The position numbers and the translations under genes are program-made. A DNA stretch of 64,000 bases from Torreya grandis (lineage: Eukaryota; Streptophyta; Pinopsida; Cupressales; Taxaceae): contig JARHVA010000667.1 of NCBI GenBank assembly GCA_037957365.1, positions 3,488,001 to 3,552,000 on the forward strand, given 5' to 3'. Positions 12,775 to 24,600 of this stretch are shown here, piece by piece. Below the pieces are notes generated by a model. The model saw nothing but the letters and a program-made list of their open reading frames with translations. It had not been told where the DNA came from and ran no database searches. Positions within the stretch are counted from its first letter, which is position 1, and each line of letters begins with the position of its first letter.

Positions 12775-13729
12775 ATGGCAGATGATACTGAGACATATGA
12801 ACCCTTTAAGTAAATTTTTAATGAATCCCTCCAATGGTAATAAGCATAGATGCTGCAATAATTTGCCCAAATTCTCCAACAAACCTCGATGGGAAATTCT
12901 AGCTCCTCATCTACACTTCTTGGCTCCTCATCCATGGAACATCCTTTTAGTGCCCCAATACCCTTCAAGGTTCAGGTGAATTTTGATATCCCTACATTTG
13001 AAAGAAAAATCAATGCTGATGTAGTAGAAAATTGGTTGGATCAATTATCTTCCTAATTTTTTGTAAATAAATTTACCAATGGAGAAAAGATCACTTTTGA
13101 TCTTTTAAAAGCATCATTGCCCATGAAACATTGGTGGAAAGTGTACAAAAAGAGGTTCAGTATAGATGACATTGGGCTTGAGGTAGAACCTACTTGGAAT
13201 GATTTTTTGGAAGCATTAAAGAAAGAATACTATCCCATTGGAGCATATGATGATTTGTACATACACTGCCAACAACTTCACCAAGGTAAGGACCAAATTG
13301 TTCAAGATTACACTGACATTTTTCATTCTCTATCTGCAAGATTGGGCATCCAAGAAAGTGAGAAAAATAAGACTCTCAAATATCATGGTGGACTACAATG
13401 GTACATACGGGGGGAAATGAAAATTTTCAATTTGGAAACGCTCAGTGAAGCATACAAGTTCATAGTAAAGATTGCCTAGAAGCATGGAAGAAAGCATACG
13501 AAGAGTCAGCCTTCAAAATGGAAAAGTGATAAGGAAGGTCAAACACAAGGCCAAAATTGGAAGCAAAAGGAGTTTCAAGATAAGAAACCCTAGAAGGGGA
13601 AGACTAGAAAATGGTGTGATTACCAAAAAATTGGAACTCACTCCAAAGAAGAATGTTGAGCCATCAAGTTATTGCTTTCTATGTCATAATACTCGACATC
13701 TATTTCTCTATCTCATAAACAACCTATAG
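12775..13729 (+). pseudogene. Gypsy-1 gag
   Basis: Capsid/nucleocapsid precursor that would form the particle and bind the RNA. An in-frame ATG at 12775 (MADDTETYEPF) opens a frame that reaches the best piece at 13117-13479, a retrotransposon gag domain with WNDFLEALKKEYYPIGAYDD and a downstream QDYTDIFHSL. Interruptions are mostly stops at Gln or Trp positions. A zinc-knuckle remnant at 13615-13656 keeps the first Cys, His and last Cys, but the second Cys is Gln. The region downstream is frameshifted. The ATG is preferred because it sits soon after the PBS and in frame with the domain. Confidence 0.85.
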
Positions 13730-14380
13730 TCGAAGAGGATGAAGAAGATATTGTAGATGATAAGCTTGATACTATCATTTCTTCATCACAGACCCATGAG
13801 GAAAGGCTAGATGAAAAAGAAAGGTTGTTTCACTCCAAATTATGGGTAAAAGGTAAGCCTCTATATTTCATTCTTGATAGTGGGAGTCAAAAGAGTTTAA
13901 TCTCTGCTAAAATTGTGAAAATTTTAAATCTATCCATGAATCCTCACTCAAAGCCATAAAATATTGGATAGTTAAGCCCAGGGAGAGACCTCTATGTCAC
14001 CCATCAGTGTCTTCTTTTATATGCATTAAAACCTTTCCAAGAAGAAGTTTTGCATGATGTGGTCAATCTAGATGTTAGTGATGTACTCCTTGGTTAGCCA
14101 TTCATGTATGATTGACATGGCATCTATGAATCATGAACTTGAAGAATCACCCTCACTTTTGGAATGTGGCATTATAGGGTACCAAAGGTACCACCTCCCA
14201 CATTTGTCTCCCTAATTAGTGCCAAGAAATGTAAGAGATTGGTGGAGAAGACAAAGCAATTCATTCTCATGGTGGTCAAACCACATAAATCCAAGAAGGA
14301 TGATGATGCAATATTGACTACATAATCAATACAATAACATAAGAAATGGGATAAATCATGAGAAAATATGATGACTTATT
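13730..14380 (+). pseudogene. Gypsy-1 aspartic protease
   Basis: Retropepsin-like protease that would cut the polyprotein. The active-site triad D-S-G is intact at 13876-13884, within ILDSGSQKSLIS. The flap region is frame-broken, and a late remnant, VSDVLLG, is visible near 14080. An acidic linker rich in Glu and Asp precedes it, and a short linker joins it to RT. Several in-frame stops disrupt it. Confidence 0.8.
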
Positions 14381-15700
14381 CAAGTCGCCCATCAGAGTTT
14401 CACTTCACTTCCAAGTAAAACATTCTATCGATTTGATCCAAGGATCGCCTTTGCCTAACAGTCCTATGGATTGTAGATCAGTTTTGGAGAATGATGAGGT
14501 AAAAAGATAGATTCAAGAATTGATTCAAAAGGGTCACATCTGGCCAAGCTCTTCACCTTGTGACAGCTCGATTGTCCTGACACCAAATAAAGATGAAACA
14601 TGGAGGCTTTACATTGAATATCGAGCCTTAAATAAAATCACTATGAACAATCACTACCCCCTCCCCAAGATTGATGACCTGCTAGACAAAATCCATGGTG
14701 TGAATTTATTCACCAAAATTGATCTCAAATCTGGCTATCACCAAATTCCCATCAATCCCACTGATGTCTAAAAGACTACATTAAAATCTAAGGAGGGGAT
14801 CTTTAAATGGCTAGTTATGCCTTTTGGCTTAACTAACACACCTAAAACCTTCATGAGGATTATGGATGACATCTTGTGACCCTTAACCAAATCATTCATG
14901 GTTGTCTACCTAGATGACATACTCATCTATAGTAGAACATGGGAAAAACATCTGCAATATGTTTATAAGGTGATTCAAACTCTTCAGGAGCACAAGTTGT
15001 ATGAAAATATCAAAAAATAAACATTCAAGATAAAAATAATTCAATACCTGGGGTACATTGTGAATTAGGAAGGGGTCCATGTCAATCTAGAGAAGATTCA
15101 GGTTATTCAAGAATGGCTTACACCAAGGACCCTCACAAAAATTTGTAGCTTCTTAGGTCTTGCAAATTTCTATCACAAGTTTATTCTTGGATTCTCACAT
15201 GTTTCTTGGCCACTAACCCAAGTGACTAAATGAGGAGTTAAAGCTAAATTTTAGTGGGAAAAAATACAACAAAGGGCATTTGAGAATTTGAAGAATAGAC
15301 TTTGCTCAGCCCCAATTCTTGCCTTGCCAAATTGGTATCGACCTTTCAAGTTGATGATAGATCCATCTAAATATGACATAGGAGCTGTCATCATGAAACA
15401 TGGCCATATTTTTGCATATCATAGTAAAACATTCACTGATATAGTCAATAAATACTCAACATATGACAAGGAGCTCTATGCCATTGTACAAGCCTGCTAA
15501 TAATGGAAACACTACATCCTGGGGAAAGAGACAGTCATCAATACTGACCACAGACCATTAGAATTCATCTAGACATAGAGAAAACTATGAAATGAGAGGA
15601 ACCAAAAGTGGGCTAGATATCTGTAGAAATTCCATCAGATAATCAAATACAAAAATCAGAGCTCAAATACAACCATAGATTATTTGAGTTGCCCACCAAT
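14381..15700 (+). pseudogene. Gypsy-1 reverse transcriptase and RNase H
   Basis: RT copies the element RNA into DNA and RNase H removes the RNA template. RT blocks are readable in order: [29 protein letters not shown], a MPFGLTN block, and the catalytic [11 protein letters not shown] with YLDD at 14907-14918. The connection and RNase H domains follow, with ILALPNWYRPFKLMID and YSTYDKELYAIVQAC (15288-15500) and a TDHRPLEF remnant near 15547. Stops and at least one frame break occur. The catalytic Asp pair is preserved, so the pseudogene status comes from truncations, not from loss of the active site. Confidence 0.9.
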
Positions 15701-16014
15701 TATTGCACTCACAATAGTTCTTAACCTATGCAGAAATGAGACTGCCACTTGGGGTGCTCTGTATGAAGAAGATCCTACCTTTTTTGATACATATCAGGTG
15801 ATTCAAGAAGGTAAAAATATTTCTAATTTTTATTTGGAAGATAATTTCCTCAATCACATGGGGTACATCTATGTTCCAGCTACAAAACAACATAAGATGA
15901 TATGGGAAGCACATTTTAGTAGGACAGTTGGACACTTTGGCATATAAAAGACATTGGAAATTCTTCAATAATACTTCTACTAGCCCCATATGTGAAAGGA
16001 TGTGGAAATGTACT
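15701..16014 (+). pseudogene. Gypsy-1 integrase, N-terminal part
   Basis: The RNase H-integrase linker and the HHCC zinc-finger start of integrase. The piece at 15684-15947 includes a HFSRTVGHFGI block, typical of the first His residues of the Ty3 zinc finger. The sequence then reads toward the Cys pair and stops abruptly at 16014, where a solo LTR begins. The reading frame resumes at 16548 when the LTR and one target duplication are ignored. Confidence 0.85.
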
Positions 16015-16542
16015 TGATCTGGGTAATAATTCAGGTGACGGGTCTACCCCAATTGATGACGGAACTTCTGGGAGCCATAACTTTTGCAGTGTAGCTCTAA
16101 TTGACTCACCGTTTGAACCATTGGAAAGATAAGAAAGAGGAGAACATGGTGGGATGGCATGGATATTTTCTCAATGAATTTTTACCCTTGAAAATCCAAT
16201 GGAAGTGTGCTAAATTTCAATTTTTGTAGTGCAGTCTAAAAATAGTAAGTTTCTAAAAATAGTAATTCCTCGAATTTTGTATTGTTGTAAATCATGGAAG
16301 TCAAACCAATTCATCTCCCTCAATATTTGTGACCTTCCACATCCTCCCCCCACCTTTAAAACATGTATAAATGAATATGTAACCCAAAATGGAAATCATA
16401 CATCTCTTTTCAGAGATAAGCATATGTTTGGGTCTGCAAATTTGATCAATAAAACATCTCTTCTTAGAGATAACATTTTTTGAATTGTCTTGTTCTTGTT
16501 TCTTGAATTATCTTTCAACCAAATATTTTGAGTTTTAGATCA
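16015..16542 (+). mobile_element. Solo LTR of the Gypsy-1 family inside Gypsy-1 integrase
   Basis: A 528-bp LTR from TGATCTGGG to AGATCA, matching the Gypsy-1 LTRs over its full length and with its own TATAAAT at 16366-16372. The flanks are GTACT (16010-16014) and GTACC (16543-16547), a 4-of-5 duplication. The integrase frame is continuous across the site if the insert is ignored. This is a later insertion by a relative, reduced to one LTR by recombination. Confidence 0.9.
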
Positions 16543-17735
16543 GTACCTCAAATATTTCACCCCATGTGTGATATCGAAGATAACAAATAAGAAGCAAGGA
16601 TTATACACACTATTGCCAAAACCAACCAAGCCATGGGAATCTGTCTTAATGGATTTTCTCTTAGGTTTGCCCACTTTAAAACATGGCAAGGATTGTATTT
16701 TTGTTATAGTTGATCATTTTTCCAAAATGGCTATCATGATTGCTTCTAAGAAAAATATATCTACTAAAGAAACTATTCAACTATATTTTAGTCATGTATG
16801 GCTCCATTTTGGTCTCTCCAAGTCCATTGTCTCAGATAGAGATAGCAGGTTCCTGAGCGTCTTTTGGTCCACTCTATGGAAGATGATAGATACAAAGCTA
16901 ATGAATTCCATATCCTTCCATCCACAGACTGATGGTCAGACAAAATTGGTGAACCACTTAATTGTTCACATGATTCGGATGTATCACTCCAAAGATCCAT
17001 GCATATCAGATGAGGGGCTTATTTTCATAAAACATGGATATAATCAGGCCCTTCACAGCTTGACCAAGCACAATCCATTCCAAGTATGCTTCAGGTTCCA
17101 ACCCATGACACCAATTGATATAACCATTCCATTCTCCACCATGGAATACACACTCATGGGAGATCTAAGCAGCAAAAGCAACAAAGTTCATTGAACAAAT
17201 ACAACACATCTAGTAGTAGGTTCATGACATCTTGGAGAAGATGAATTAGAAGTATAAGCAATTCCATGAAAAACATAAGATTGCACACCATTTTTTTTTG
17301 GGTGATAATGTTTGGTTGTGGCTTTAAAAGGAATGACTTATAGGCCCACACAGAAAAATTCAGCCTCTGCAATATGGTCCCTACACCATCACTAGAAAAG
17401 TTTTAAAAAATGCTTTTGAGCTGAACTTACCAACCTACCTTGGTCTACATCCAATATTCAATGTGGAGCTCCTCAAACCATATCATCCACATTTTTTAGA
17501 CACTTCAGTCATAGTAGAATAATTATATATTGATGAGCTTTATTCGTAGAGTTTTTCTCCAGTGGAGGAGGATTAGATTGTGGACACCTGGATGAAGACA
17601 ACAATAGGATGCTATATTCTGCTTTATTAGGTGGACAAAAGGGGCCAACTTAGCCACCAAGGTGAGTGGCTCACATAGAATCAAATTAAGATAAAACTAC
17701 CATACCTAATGAGGAATATTGATGCAAAGCTTCTC
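16543..17735 (+). pseudogene. Gypsy-1 integrase, core and C-terminal part
   Basis: The integrase core would join element DNA to the chromosome. The best frame (16568-17194) has PWESVLMDFLLGLP with the first catalytic Asp, IVSDRDSRFLSVFW with the second, and HPQTDGQTKLVN, where the expected catalytic Glu after QT is Lys. Downstream pieces show a GPYTITRKVLKNAFEL block and a C-terminal EGEW-like remnant (SHQGEWLT), compatible with the tail module that follows integrase in many plant Ty3 elements. I could not confirm a chromodomain. Frameshifts follow 17194. Confidence 0.88.
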
Positions 17736-17748
17736 AAGGAGGAAGGAA
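17736..17748 (+). other. Gypsy-1 polypurine tract
   Basis: AAGGAGGAAGGAA lies immediately upstream of the 3' LTR, the expected plus-strand primer site. Confidence 0.9.
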
Positions 17749-18034
17749 TGATCTAGGCAACAATTCAAGTGATAATTCGAGTGACGGTTCTACACCAATT
17801 GATGACAAAACTTTTGGGAGCCATAACTTTTGCACCATAGCTCTGATTGACTCCCCATTTGAACCGTTGGAAAGATAAGAATTATAAAATGGTGAGATGG
17901 CATGGAGATTCACTCGGTGGGTTTTCACCCTTGAAAACCCAATGGAAGTGCCCCAAATTTCAATTTTAGTAGTGCAGTCTAAAAATAGTAAGTTTTTAAA
18001 AATAGTAATTCCTTGAATTTTGATTTTTGGATCA
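17749..18034 (+). repeat. Gypsy-1 3' LTR with internal deletion
   Basis: It starts TGATCTAGGCAACAATTC and follows the 5' LTR to about 18020, then jumps to the terminal TTTTTGGATCA. Roughly 250 bp of the LTR, including the TATA region, are missing. Confidence 0.88.
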
Positions 18035-18039
18035 TCTAG
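18035..18039. repeat. Target-site duplication of Gypsy-1, right
   Basis: TCTAG, identical to 12109-12113. Confidence 0.9.
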
Positions 18040-19769
18040 TCTTTGTGACAAACCTATGTAAATGAACCCTCTTTTGAGGTAAGTTGTTAAAGTTGTGTAA
18101 TAACTCTCCTAAAAATAAAAATCTCTACATGATATGGGTTATCCTAAGCATATATGATATATACATAATAAACCAATATAATGTATATACATGACATTAA
18201 AATGTAAGATAATTTGAGCATAAGTTGGTAATGTATGATGTATGTTTGATCTAGCATTCACAAGTATGTCAAGATATATTTAACCATATAATCACGTGCA
18301 TGAACAAAAAATATGAGTAATAAATTGAGTAACTACCTAGGGGGATGGTGCATGATGTCCATCATGACACCCAGGGAGGAAGGGGAAATGCATGAGGTTT
18401 CTCATGGCATCTAAAAATTGAGTGTGTAATAATAAATATCTGAGTGTTATGGCCATGATATATACATGAAAGCATGCATATAACATGTGAATAATGAAAA
18501 GTAGGCCAAGTGGCCAAATACAAGGGACATGGGCACATGTCACTAAATATGAGAAAACATAGACATACAAGGATATGTTCTAATGTCCACATACACATAG
18601 ATCAAGAAAGGTGGCATGGAACCACATGGAAGGACATGTTCAAATGTCCACATACACAATCAAAAAGACACACACATGGATATGTGCACATGTCCAAAGC
18701 ATAGATATAATGAAAGGAAGTGGTGTAGAGCTATATAACAATGGCATATTCAAATGACCCCAAATAGATGTAGAAGCATGGAGACATAATCAAGTATAAA
18801 ATAGTAAAGATATAAATGAAAGTATTCATTAACATGTGGTAAAAATCTATATAAGATCAATGATGTACATAAAATGAGTTTAGATTAATAGTAGTGTTTG
18901 GTAAAAAACATATGAGTAGTATAGAATGATTAATATCAAGATATAATAATGTTAAATCTATGATACAAAGTTTATAAATATATAACCTGTTAATCATAAC
19001 TGTGTATACGATGCCCCAAAATGAGTAAATATATTAAATGAGGAATATATGTATTTGTGTATATGCCCCCAGTGGGTAGATAATAATAGATCTAGATCTG
19101 TGTGATGGACCTAGGTCTTTTAAGAATATGTGAACACTCAAAAATAGCAAGTGAAGCATGTATGTGTGATAAAACTAAATATACTAAGATAGTTATCATA
19201 TGTAGTACTTAACAATTATAATAAATGTAAACATGAAAATGCATACAATATATAAATTGTATTTTATGAACAAACATTTGAATCTTTTTGTGTTTTTGAG
19301 ATTATATATATATATATATATTTATTTATTTTATGAGATATAAGCTATGTATAAGCAACATGAAAATGAAACCATATACAAGGAGCAAAGATAAGGGAAG
19401 ATATGTATAAGCAAGGAATAACATACAATTGACGAGTCTCATGATGTAGCTGACGTGGATGATCTATAATGAAAACCTTGGGAAATCAATAACACTAATC
19501 TCATAATGGAAGGGGTAGAGAGAGGCTCTATAGAATATATAACATGTCTCTGATGTAGGGGTCTTTCTAATAAGGTTCTCCATAGGAGAGTATACATATA
19601 TGGTAACATTATAGAAGTATATCTCACCTGTACTAGAGGCTCAATTAAAATCTATGGTGTACTAATAAAAACTATACTCAAAACTATAATTGATGGCTAC
19701 TATTTAATTTCCTATGGGATAGGTAAAGAATACTCATATGAAATCCCCTCAACTATAACCACTTAATTA
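18040..19769. other. Element M internal, non-coding, with short repeats
   Basis: The non-coding internal part of element M resumes after Gypsy-1. Diverged direct repeats around ATGTTCAAATGTCCACATAC occur near 18570, 18633 and 18680. A TA microsatellite lies at about 19303-19321. The minus-strand translation of 19400-19740 is possibly a protease-RT linker, but no RT block is recognisable. Confidence 0.45.
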
Positions 19770-20160
19770 GCATGTGTATAGTTGAGGCATATGTGTATAG
19801 TGGATGAGATGGATTGAAGATGTTATATCTATGGCCTACCCAATAACATGTCAGATGTGTTGCAACTAGGTACAACTAAGAACCTAATGGCTATGTGTTA
19901 TGTCCTAACCTATAATGGGAGTAAAATTTCTCGAATTGAGCTTTGAACATGGCCATTAAAACTATGAATAATTATATTTATTGCATAAATGTCATACTCT
20001 AAATAACCCTAATGATATAAAAGTGTAATGATACACATGTTAACACTTGATCCATTATCTATCATGACACTCTAAATAGGATGATGATCAATGTAGGCTA
20101 ATACAAAGAGTGCATATAAATTTGGATCATCATCAATTATATCCTACTCTAAGAAAGTTA
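19770..20160 (-). pseudogene. Element M aspartic protease
   Basis: The minus-strand translation shows MIDNGSSVNM at about 20033-20062, the retropepsin active-site block in which the usual D-S/T-G reads D-N-G. About 200 bases further on is DMLLGRP (19832-19852), the conserved C-terminal block seen in Ty3/gypsy proteases of the Tat/Athila type. Spacing and order match that family. Ser to Asn fits a G-to-A change, and several stops are present. Confidence 0.75.
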
Positions 20161-20410
20161 TGAGTAGTCTAGATGGCACTAGAGTATGATATACCCCAAT
20201 GATATTATGTAAGGGCTGAATATTCTCTATACTAGTATGATAAGATGTTAGTGGTGGATGTGCCTGATATGTGTAGTGAACACTTGAAGTGCCTCCTACC
20301 TCATTGTTTATATATTTTAGAAATGGATCCAAAAATATTTTCAATTCCTTAACTTCTATTTGTTGAACTTTAGGTGCCTATGTAGGTGTGCCCACATTAA
20401 TGATATTGAC

Positions 20411-21688
20411 CTATATCAAATCTTGTATCTTATGTCTTAGACTGATGCATCTATTTGTAATATGGCTTGGTGCCCTATGATAGTCATAAAATGCATTGGA
20501 ATAATAGTTATTTGGAAGAGGCCTAGTCATATAAACATTTTTCATGGGAGTAAGAGACATGACATTACATTCCAAGAGATATTTTAAAACACATGTTGGT
20601 GATTCTAGAATATTTGTTAAAACTCTCTTTAGAGGAACTAATAAAACCAAATGAGGAGGTGGTTCTGAAGCTACATTAACTATGGATTTTTTATCATTAT
20701 TTTTTCCACTGGGTTTTTCTTTATATGGAGACTTATTAAAAAAATTCTTATTTGAATTTGATCCAGTTGTGTACTTTAGTTTTCCTAGAGAAAATCTTGA
20801 CTTCCCTTTATTTCACTATATGGCATAAATCAGTGAATGTTAGAACTTCTTGAATAATATATCCTCATGAAATGATGGTAGTTGAATTTTTTTTAATATG
20901 TCTTGGATCTCTCTATCTACCATGGGGATAGTAATCTTTGCCAATATAGTTTTATATCACAAGATATATTCTATTATAGGCTCATTTGACTTTTGATGAA
21001 GTTGAGCCACTTGAGCATATGAAACCTTGTTACTAATGTTGATTGAAAAGTGTGCCAAAAACATATCTACCAATGGATTAAATGTAGTGATGGACTAATT
21101 TGGAAGATCATAAAACCACTGTAATGCATAGTCCTTTAGACTACATGTGAAAAACTTAGTAAAGATCTAATCATTGGACACATAGTCCAAACATGCTACG
21201 TGGAAATCTTGTAGATGGTACCCTGGGTCACCCTTACCATCATACAAAGTAAGCTTATGTGCCACAAATATAGATGGAAAATAGGTTGCCAATATGTGTT
21301 GTGTCAAAGATGTATGTAAAAGAACATGAGAACCCAAGGCATGGGATGGCCTAGTATCACCCTATTGAGTATGTAACACATCAACATGTAGACCATGGAT
21401 CTCATGCATAATGGATTATACATATGGAGAGGAGCATCTAGCCATAAGAAGTGTTTCTATTGATGAATGTTGTCAAGTCAAAATAGGTTATTATACAAGC
21501 TAATTTTACCCCAAAGTAGGTGTAATAATATAGTTATCTGGGAGAGTAGAAGATTGACCATTATTTGATTTTTGAAATGTTTTATGGAAAATATTGATAA
21601 GGTCATATTGCATATCTAAATATTTGGAAACAAAATCTTGCAATTATCTCTTATCAATTTCATTGAATAGGTTGTTGAATTCTGCCAT
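20411..21688 (-). pseudogene. Element M gag
   Basis: The frame starts at a minus-strand ATG (21686-21688, MAEFNNLFNEIDKR) about 200 bases inside the right-hand LTR. It continues through a gag domain: LTLYDGKGDPGYHLQDFHVA, then LKDYALQWFYDLP, then NPLVDMFLAHFSINISNK, and AQLHQKSNEPIIEYI. This order is the retrotransposon gag fold of plant Ty3/gypsy elements with large gag. The C-terminal portion (20411-20650) is basic and Pro/Asn-rich, with no zinc knuckle seen. About ten stops interrupt it. Confidence 0.8.
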
Positions 21689-21894
21689 TATAAGTTAGGA
21701 AGTATAAAAATAAATAATTGTATATTTTGAAACTTTAAAGAATTTTAATTTATGAAAGATTAAAAGAATTAATCAATGAATTTTTTTATGATTTTAGAAT
21801 TAAGATTTGAGCACAAAAAACAAAAGGATACAAACCCTAAGAGCATATTAGGATAGGGTTTTTACAATGTTCAAAGTAAGTCAAGTTCACTAAA

Positions 21895-23088
21895 TGAATT
21901 AAATTTCAAGGGTTTATGGAGTCTAATACCTAGGTTAATAAAAGCACTGAATACAATAAATTAGGGTATAAAATATGTAATAGATACAACCACTGATTTT
22001 TGAAATAACTAAGCTAAAATTATATTTATAATAATAGAAATGAATGATATAAAGTAATATTTAGTTAGAAATTTCTTGAGATGAAAGATTCAAAGACTAA
22101 AAAATGGTATAAGAGCTGGTTCGAGTGCCACAAATAGGATCTATGTGTCAAAAAACCTCATAGACAATAACACCATACATTAGGCAGTAGCACTGTGACA
22201 CTAGTGACCACTTATGGAAATAGTGTCCTCTATGTAAGAATTGCTATAAACTTCTAGGAGTAACTGTGTTTGACCCTATCAAACATGTTCCTATGTGGAC
22301 AAAATTTGAATCATTTTTTGTGACATGTTGTGACTGATTTTGTATGCAAACATTATAACTCCATGTGATTAGGACATTTGATTTAGCATAAGTAACAAAT
22401 GTGTGGTGTTATTTGGGTAGGCTAGGCATCCCTTACACCCCACCGTCATGAGATTTTCCTACATACCAACACTCTAAGGAGGGATAAATCCCAATGAAGT
22501 TCTCCCCACCTAAATGCAGGTGAAAGTGCAAGTGCGCTAGTATGAATGCCAATTTGAGTACTTTGAGTGAGGCTTTATACAGGAAATCTGAGTATGTTAT
22601 GCTTAAGAAGGCTATAGATGAATGTATGCTGAAGTAGGGTAGAATAGGGATGAATAACCTTGATTGTGCACAAATTATTTTGAGCTTACTTGGTTGTATT
22701 TGCATCTAATTTATATCTTGTGCATAAAGGGATAACGTTTATGTATATATACTAATTTAGTGCTCATGCATGGTTTGAAATAGTTCTAGATCAATGCTAG
22801 GTGTCTTAGGAATTGAAAAGATATCCATTGGAGCTCAAAAGAGGGAAAAAGATAATAACACCCAAATATGATAATAATGTTGTGGCACTAGTCTCCAAGT
22901 GGCATAATTTGAGGCACTAGGGTCATTGATGGATAAGGAAGGTCCTAGGACTAATTTTGAGATGTCTAGGGATGTGTATGCCCTATGTGAAAGTAGGACT
23001 AATTTTGAGATAGGTTTAGGGATAAGCTAGGAATGGGTGGTCTCAAATAACACTCTTGACACTCAAATGACATTTTTTGATGATTACA
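21895..23088 (-). repeat. Element M 5' LTR
   Basis: Paired with 9649-10846. On the minus strand it starts TGTAATCATC and ends TTAATTCA, directly followed by the gag leader. A TATATATAC stretch at 22744-22752 could serve as a promoter element. The PBS next to it was not assigned to a tRNA. Confidence 0.65.
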
Positions 23089-24226
23089 AAAGAATACACC
23101 AAATAATGTCATCAAAAGATGAGATATACTACAATCCTCATATGATTTTTTTAAAAAGTGCCTAAGAAGATACCTATGTGTATGCAAGGAAATCAAACTC
23201 AATATTATGATAAAATAAAAAAGAGCACATGCACACATAGTTGCTCATTCTTATAAAATATCTGTCCTAGGAAATGCATGAGGCACATAAAATGGGGATT
23301 CAAGTATCTCAAAAATAAATGGCATGAGTGGATATGAAAGGGTAAGCTAACCACTGACTGCTCAAGATGGTGAAGAAACTGACAACAATTTAAAACATGT
23401 CCTTCAAAAGTGGCCAAAATCCATTACTTCAAACACATAAATTGATTGATGCTGGGGATGCCATAATTCATAAAGAATGATCATGATGTCTAATTTCAAA
23501 AAATAAAAGGAACTAATGAATTTTATACACAAGTGGACTAAAATCCACTACCTAAACAACATGTCCAAAAATATTGAAGTCTTGCTAGAAATATGCCATT
23601 TAAAAAGAGATAAAATTTTCTTAATAGTGTCAAAGATGAGGCCATGTTAAGTAACCTTCACAAGGTGAGATAGAAAATAAAGTGAATTTTGAGATTCAAT
23701 GGCTTGAAAAATAAAGGAGAGATATAAACACTACAAAATATTATTATGGGGTGGGGAGGAGGGGCCTGACTACTTGTCAAACTAGACCCTACCCTTTGAT
23801 CTTTGACAAAATGATATTGGGAAGAATGTGCCAAAAAAATAAGAAATACAACACTGCATATTCCAAATGCAATAAAAAAATACCTCAAAATAGTCTCACT
23901 AATATAAAAAATGCACCCTCAAAGTGCAATAAAAATTCCATGCAAAAAAAATGCCAAAGCAAAATTCATAACTAATCACTCCACTATGTAGAACTTGAAA
24001 AAATAAGAGAAGTGAAAAAAAATCACCTTCCCAATGAACTCAGATCTAATCCATAAATAAATATTATAGCTAATATATTTTCACTAGTTACTAAAAACCA
24101 CAAAATTTGGTCTTGAAAACATGTTAGATGAGTTGCAATGGTCATTTTTCTTCCCATTGGTTCATTTTACCCCTATGGATTATTCAGGTCTATATGGAAT
24201 GAGATTTACATGTTTTAGAAAATGAG
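23089..24226. other. Region without recognisable genes
   Basis: AT-rich sequence between element M and element Y. A minus-strand ORF at 23205-23417 and a plus-strand ORF at 23751-23975 have no motif. Part of it may belong to the element whose LTR and PBS lie at 34072-34462, since element Y separates the two. Confidence 0.4.
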
Positions 24227-24231
24227 ATCAC
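24227..24231. repeat. Target-site duplication of element Y, left
   Basis: ATCAC, identical to 33979-33983. Confidence 0.92.
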
Positions 24232-24402
24232 TATTGACCATTTTGGTCCTATAGGCCAAAATTGGTCTCCTTCTTTCCCTGTTGTTCTAATCCAGTACAA
24301 ATTTGGTTGCACAAGTTTTTTAGCAGATGATGAACCAGTTCAAAGAATGCAAGGTTTCTTACAAAGCTTCTTCAGACCATTGAACTGATGAACCATTGAA
24401 CC

Positions 24403-24600
24403 ATTCGATCGGTTGGTTCAATCGGTTGGTTCACTCAGTTGGTTCAATCAGTTGGTTCACTCAGTTGGTTCAATCAGTTGATTCAATCTTTTGGTTCGAT
24501 CAGCTGGTTCAATGACTTGGTTCAATCAGCTTGGTTCAACGACTTAGTTCAAAGTGTTGGTTCAGTTGGCTTAGTTCAAAGTGGGTGGTTCAAGTGGTCA
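24403..24600. repeat. GGTTCA-rich minisatellite in element Y LTR
   Basis: Short degenerate units such as CGGTTGGTTCAATCAGTTGG are repeated. The matching array in the right LTR is at about 31798-31990, and a related one lies in the solo LTR (28900-29240). Confidence 0.8.

Larger units (their letters stand above)
12114..18034 (+). mobile_element. Gypsy-1: complete but decayed Ty3/gypsy retrotransposon
   Basis: The element has a 5' LTR (12114-12650), a primer-binding site, gag, protease, RT, RNase H, integrase, a polypurine tract (17736-17748) and a shortened 3' LTR (17749-18034). It is bounded by a perfect 5-bp duplication, TCTAG. The LTR ends are inverted: TGATCCA at the start and TGGATCA at the end. 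Protease, RT, RNase H, integrase is the Ty3/gypsy order. It is inserted in the internal region of element M and carries a solo LTR within its own integrase. Stops and frame breaks make every gene non-functional. Confidence 0.93.
9649..23088 (-). mobile_element. Element M: minus-strand Ty3/gypsy-like element, gag and protease only
   Basis: Two similar ~1.2 kb blocks (9649-10846 and 21895-23088) flank minus-strand gag and protease remnants. The orientation is set by gag starting at 21688 next to the right-hand LTR. On the minus strand the LTR begins TGTAATCATC and ends near TTAATTCA. The outer flanks are TAAGA (9644-9648) and AAAGA (23089-23093), a 4-of-5 match. Gypsy-1 (12114-18034) is inserted inside. 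No RT, RNase H or integrase trace is seen in the roughly 3 kb between protease and the 3' LTR, so the copy is internally deleted or non-autonomous. Confidence 0.6.

Noticed and set aside
14520..14771. Possible functional RT gene from the well-preserved RT pieces
   Set aside because: Stops and frameshifts between blocks, and the interrupted integrase, show a dead copy.
22105..22125. TGGTATAAGAGCTGGTTCGAG as a plus-strand primer-binding site
   Set aside because: It lies inside the element M LTR, and the equivalent place in the other LTR (near 9870) reads differently; no LTR end precedes it.
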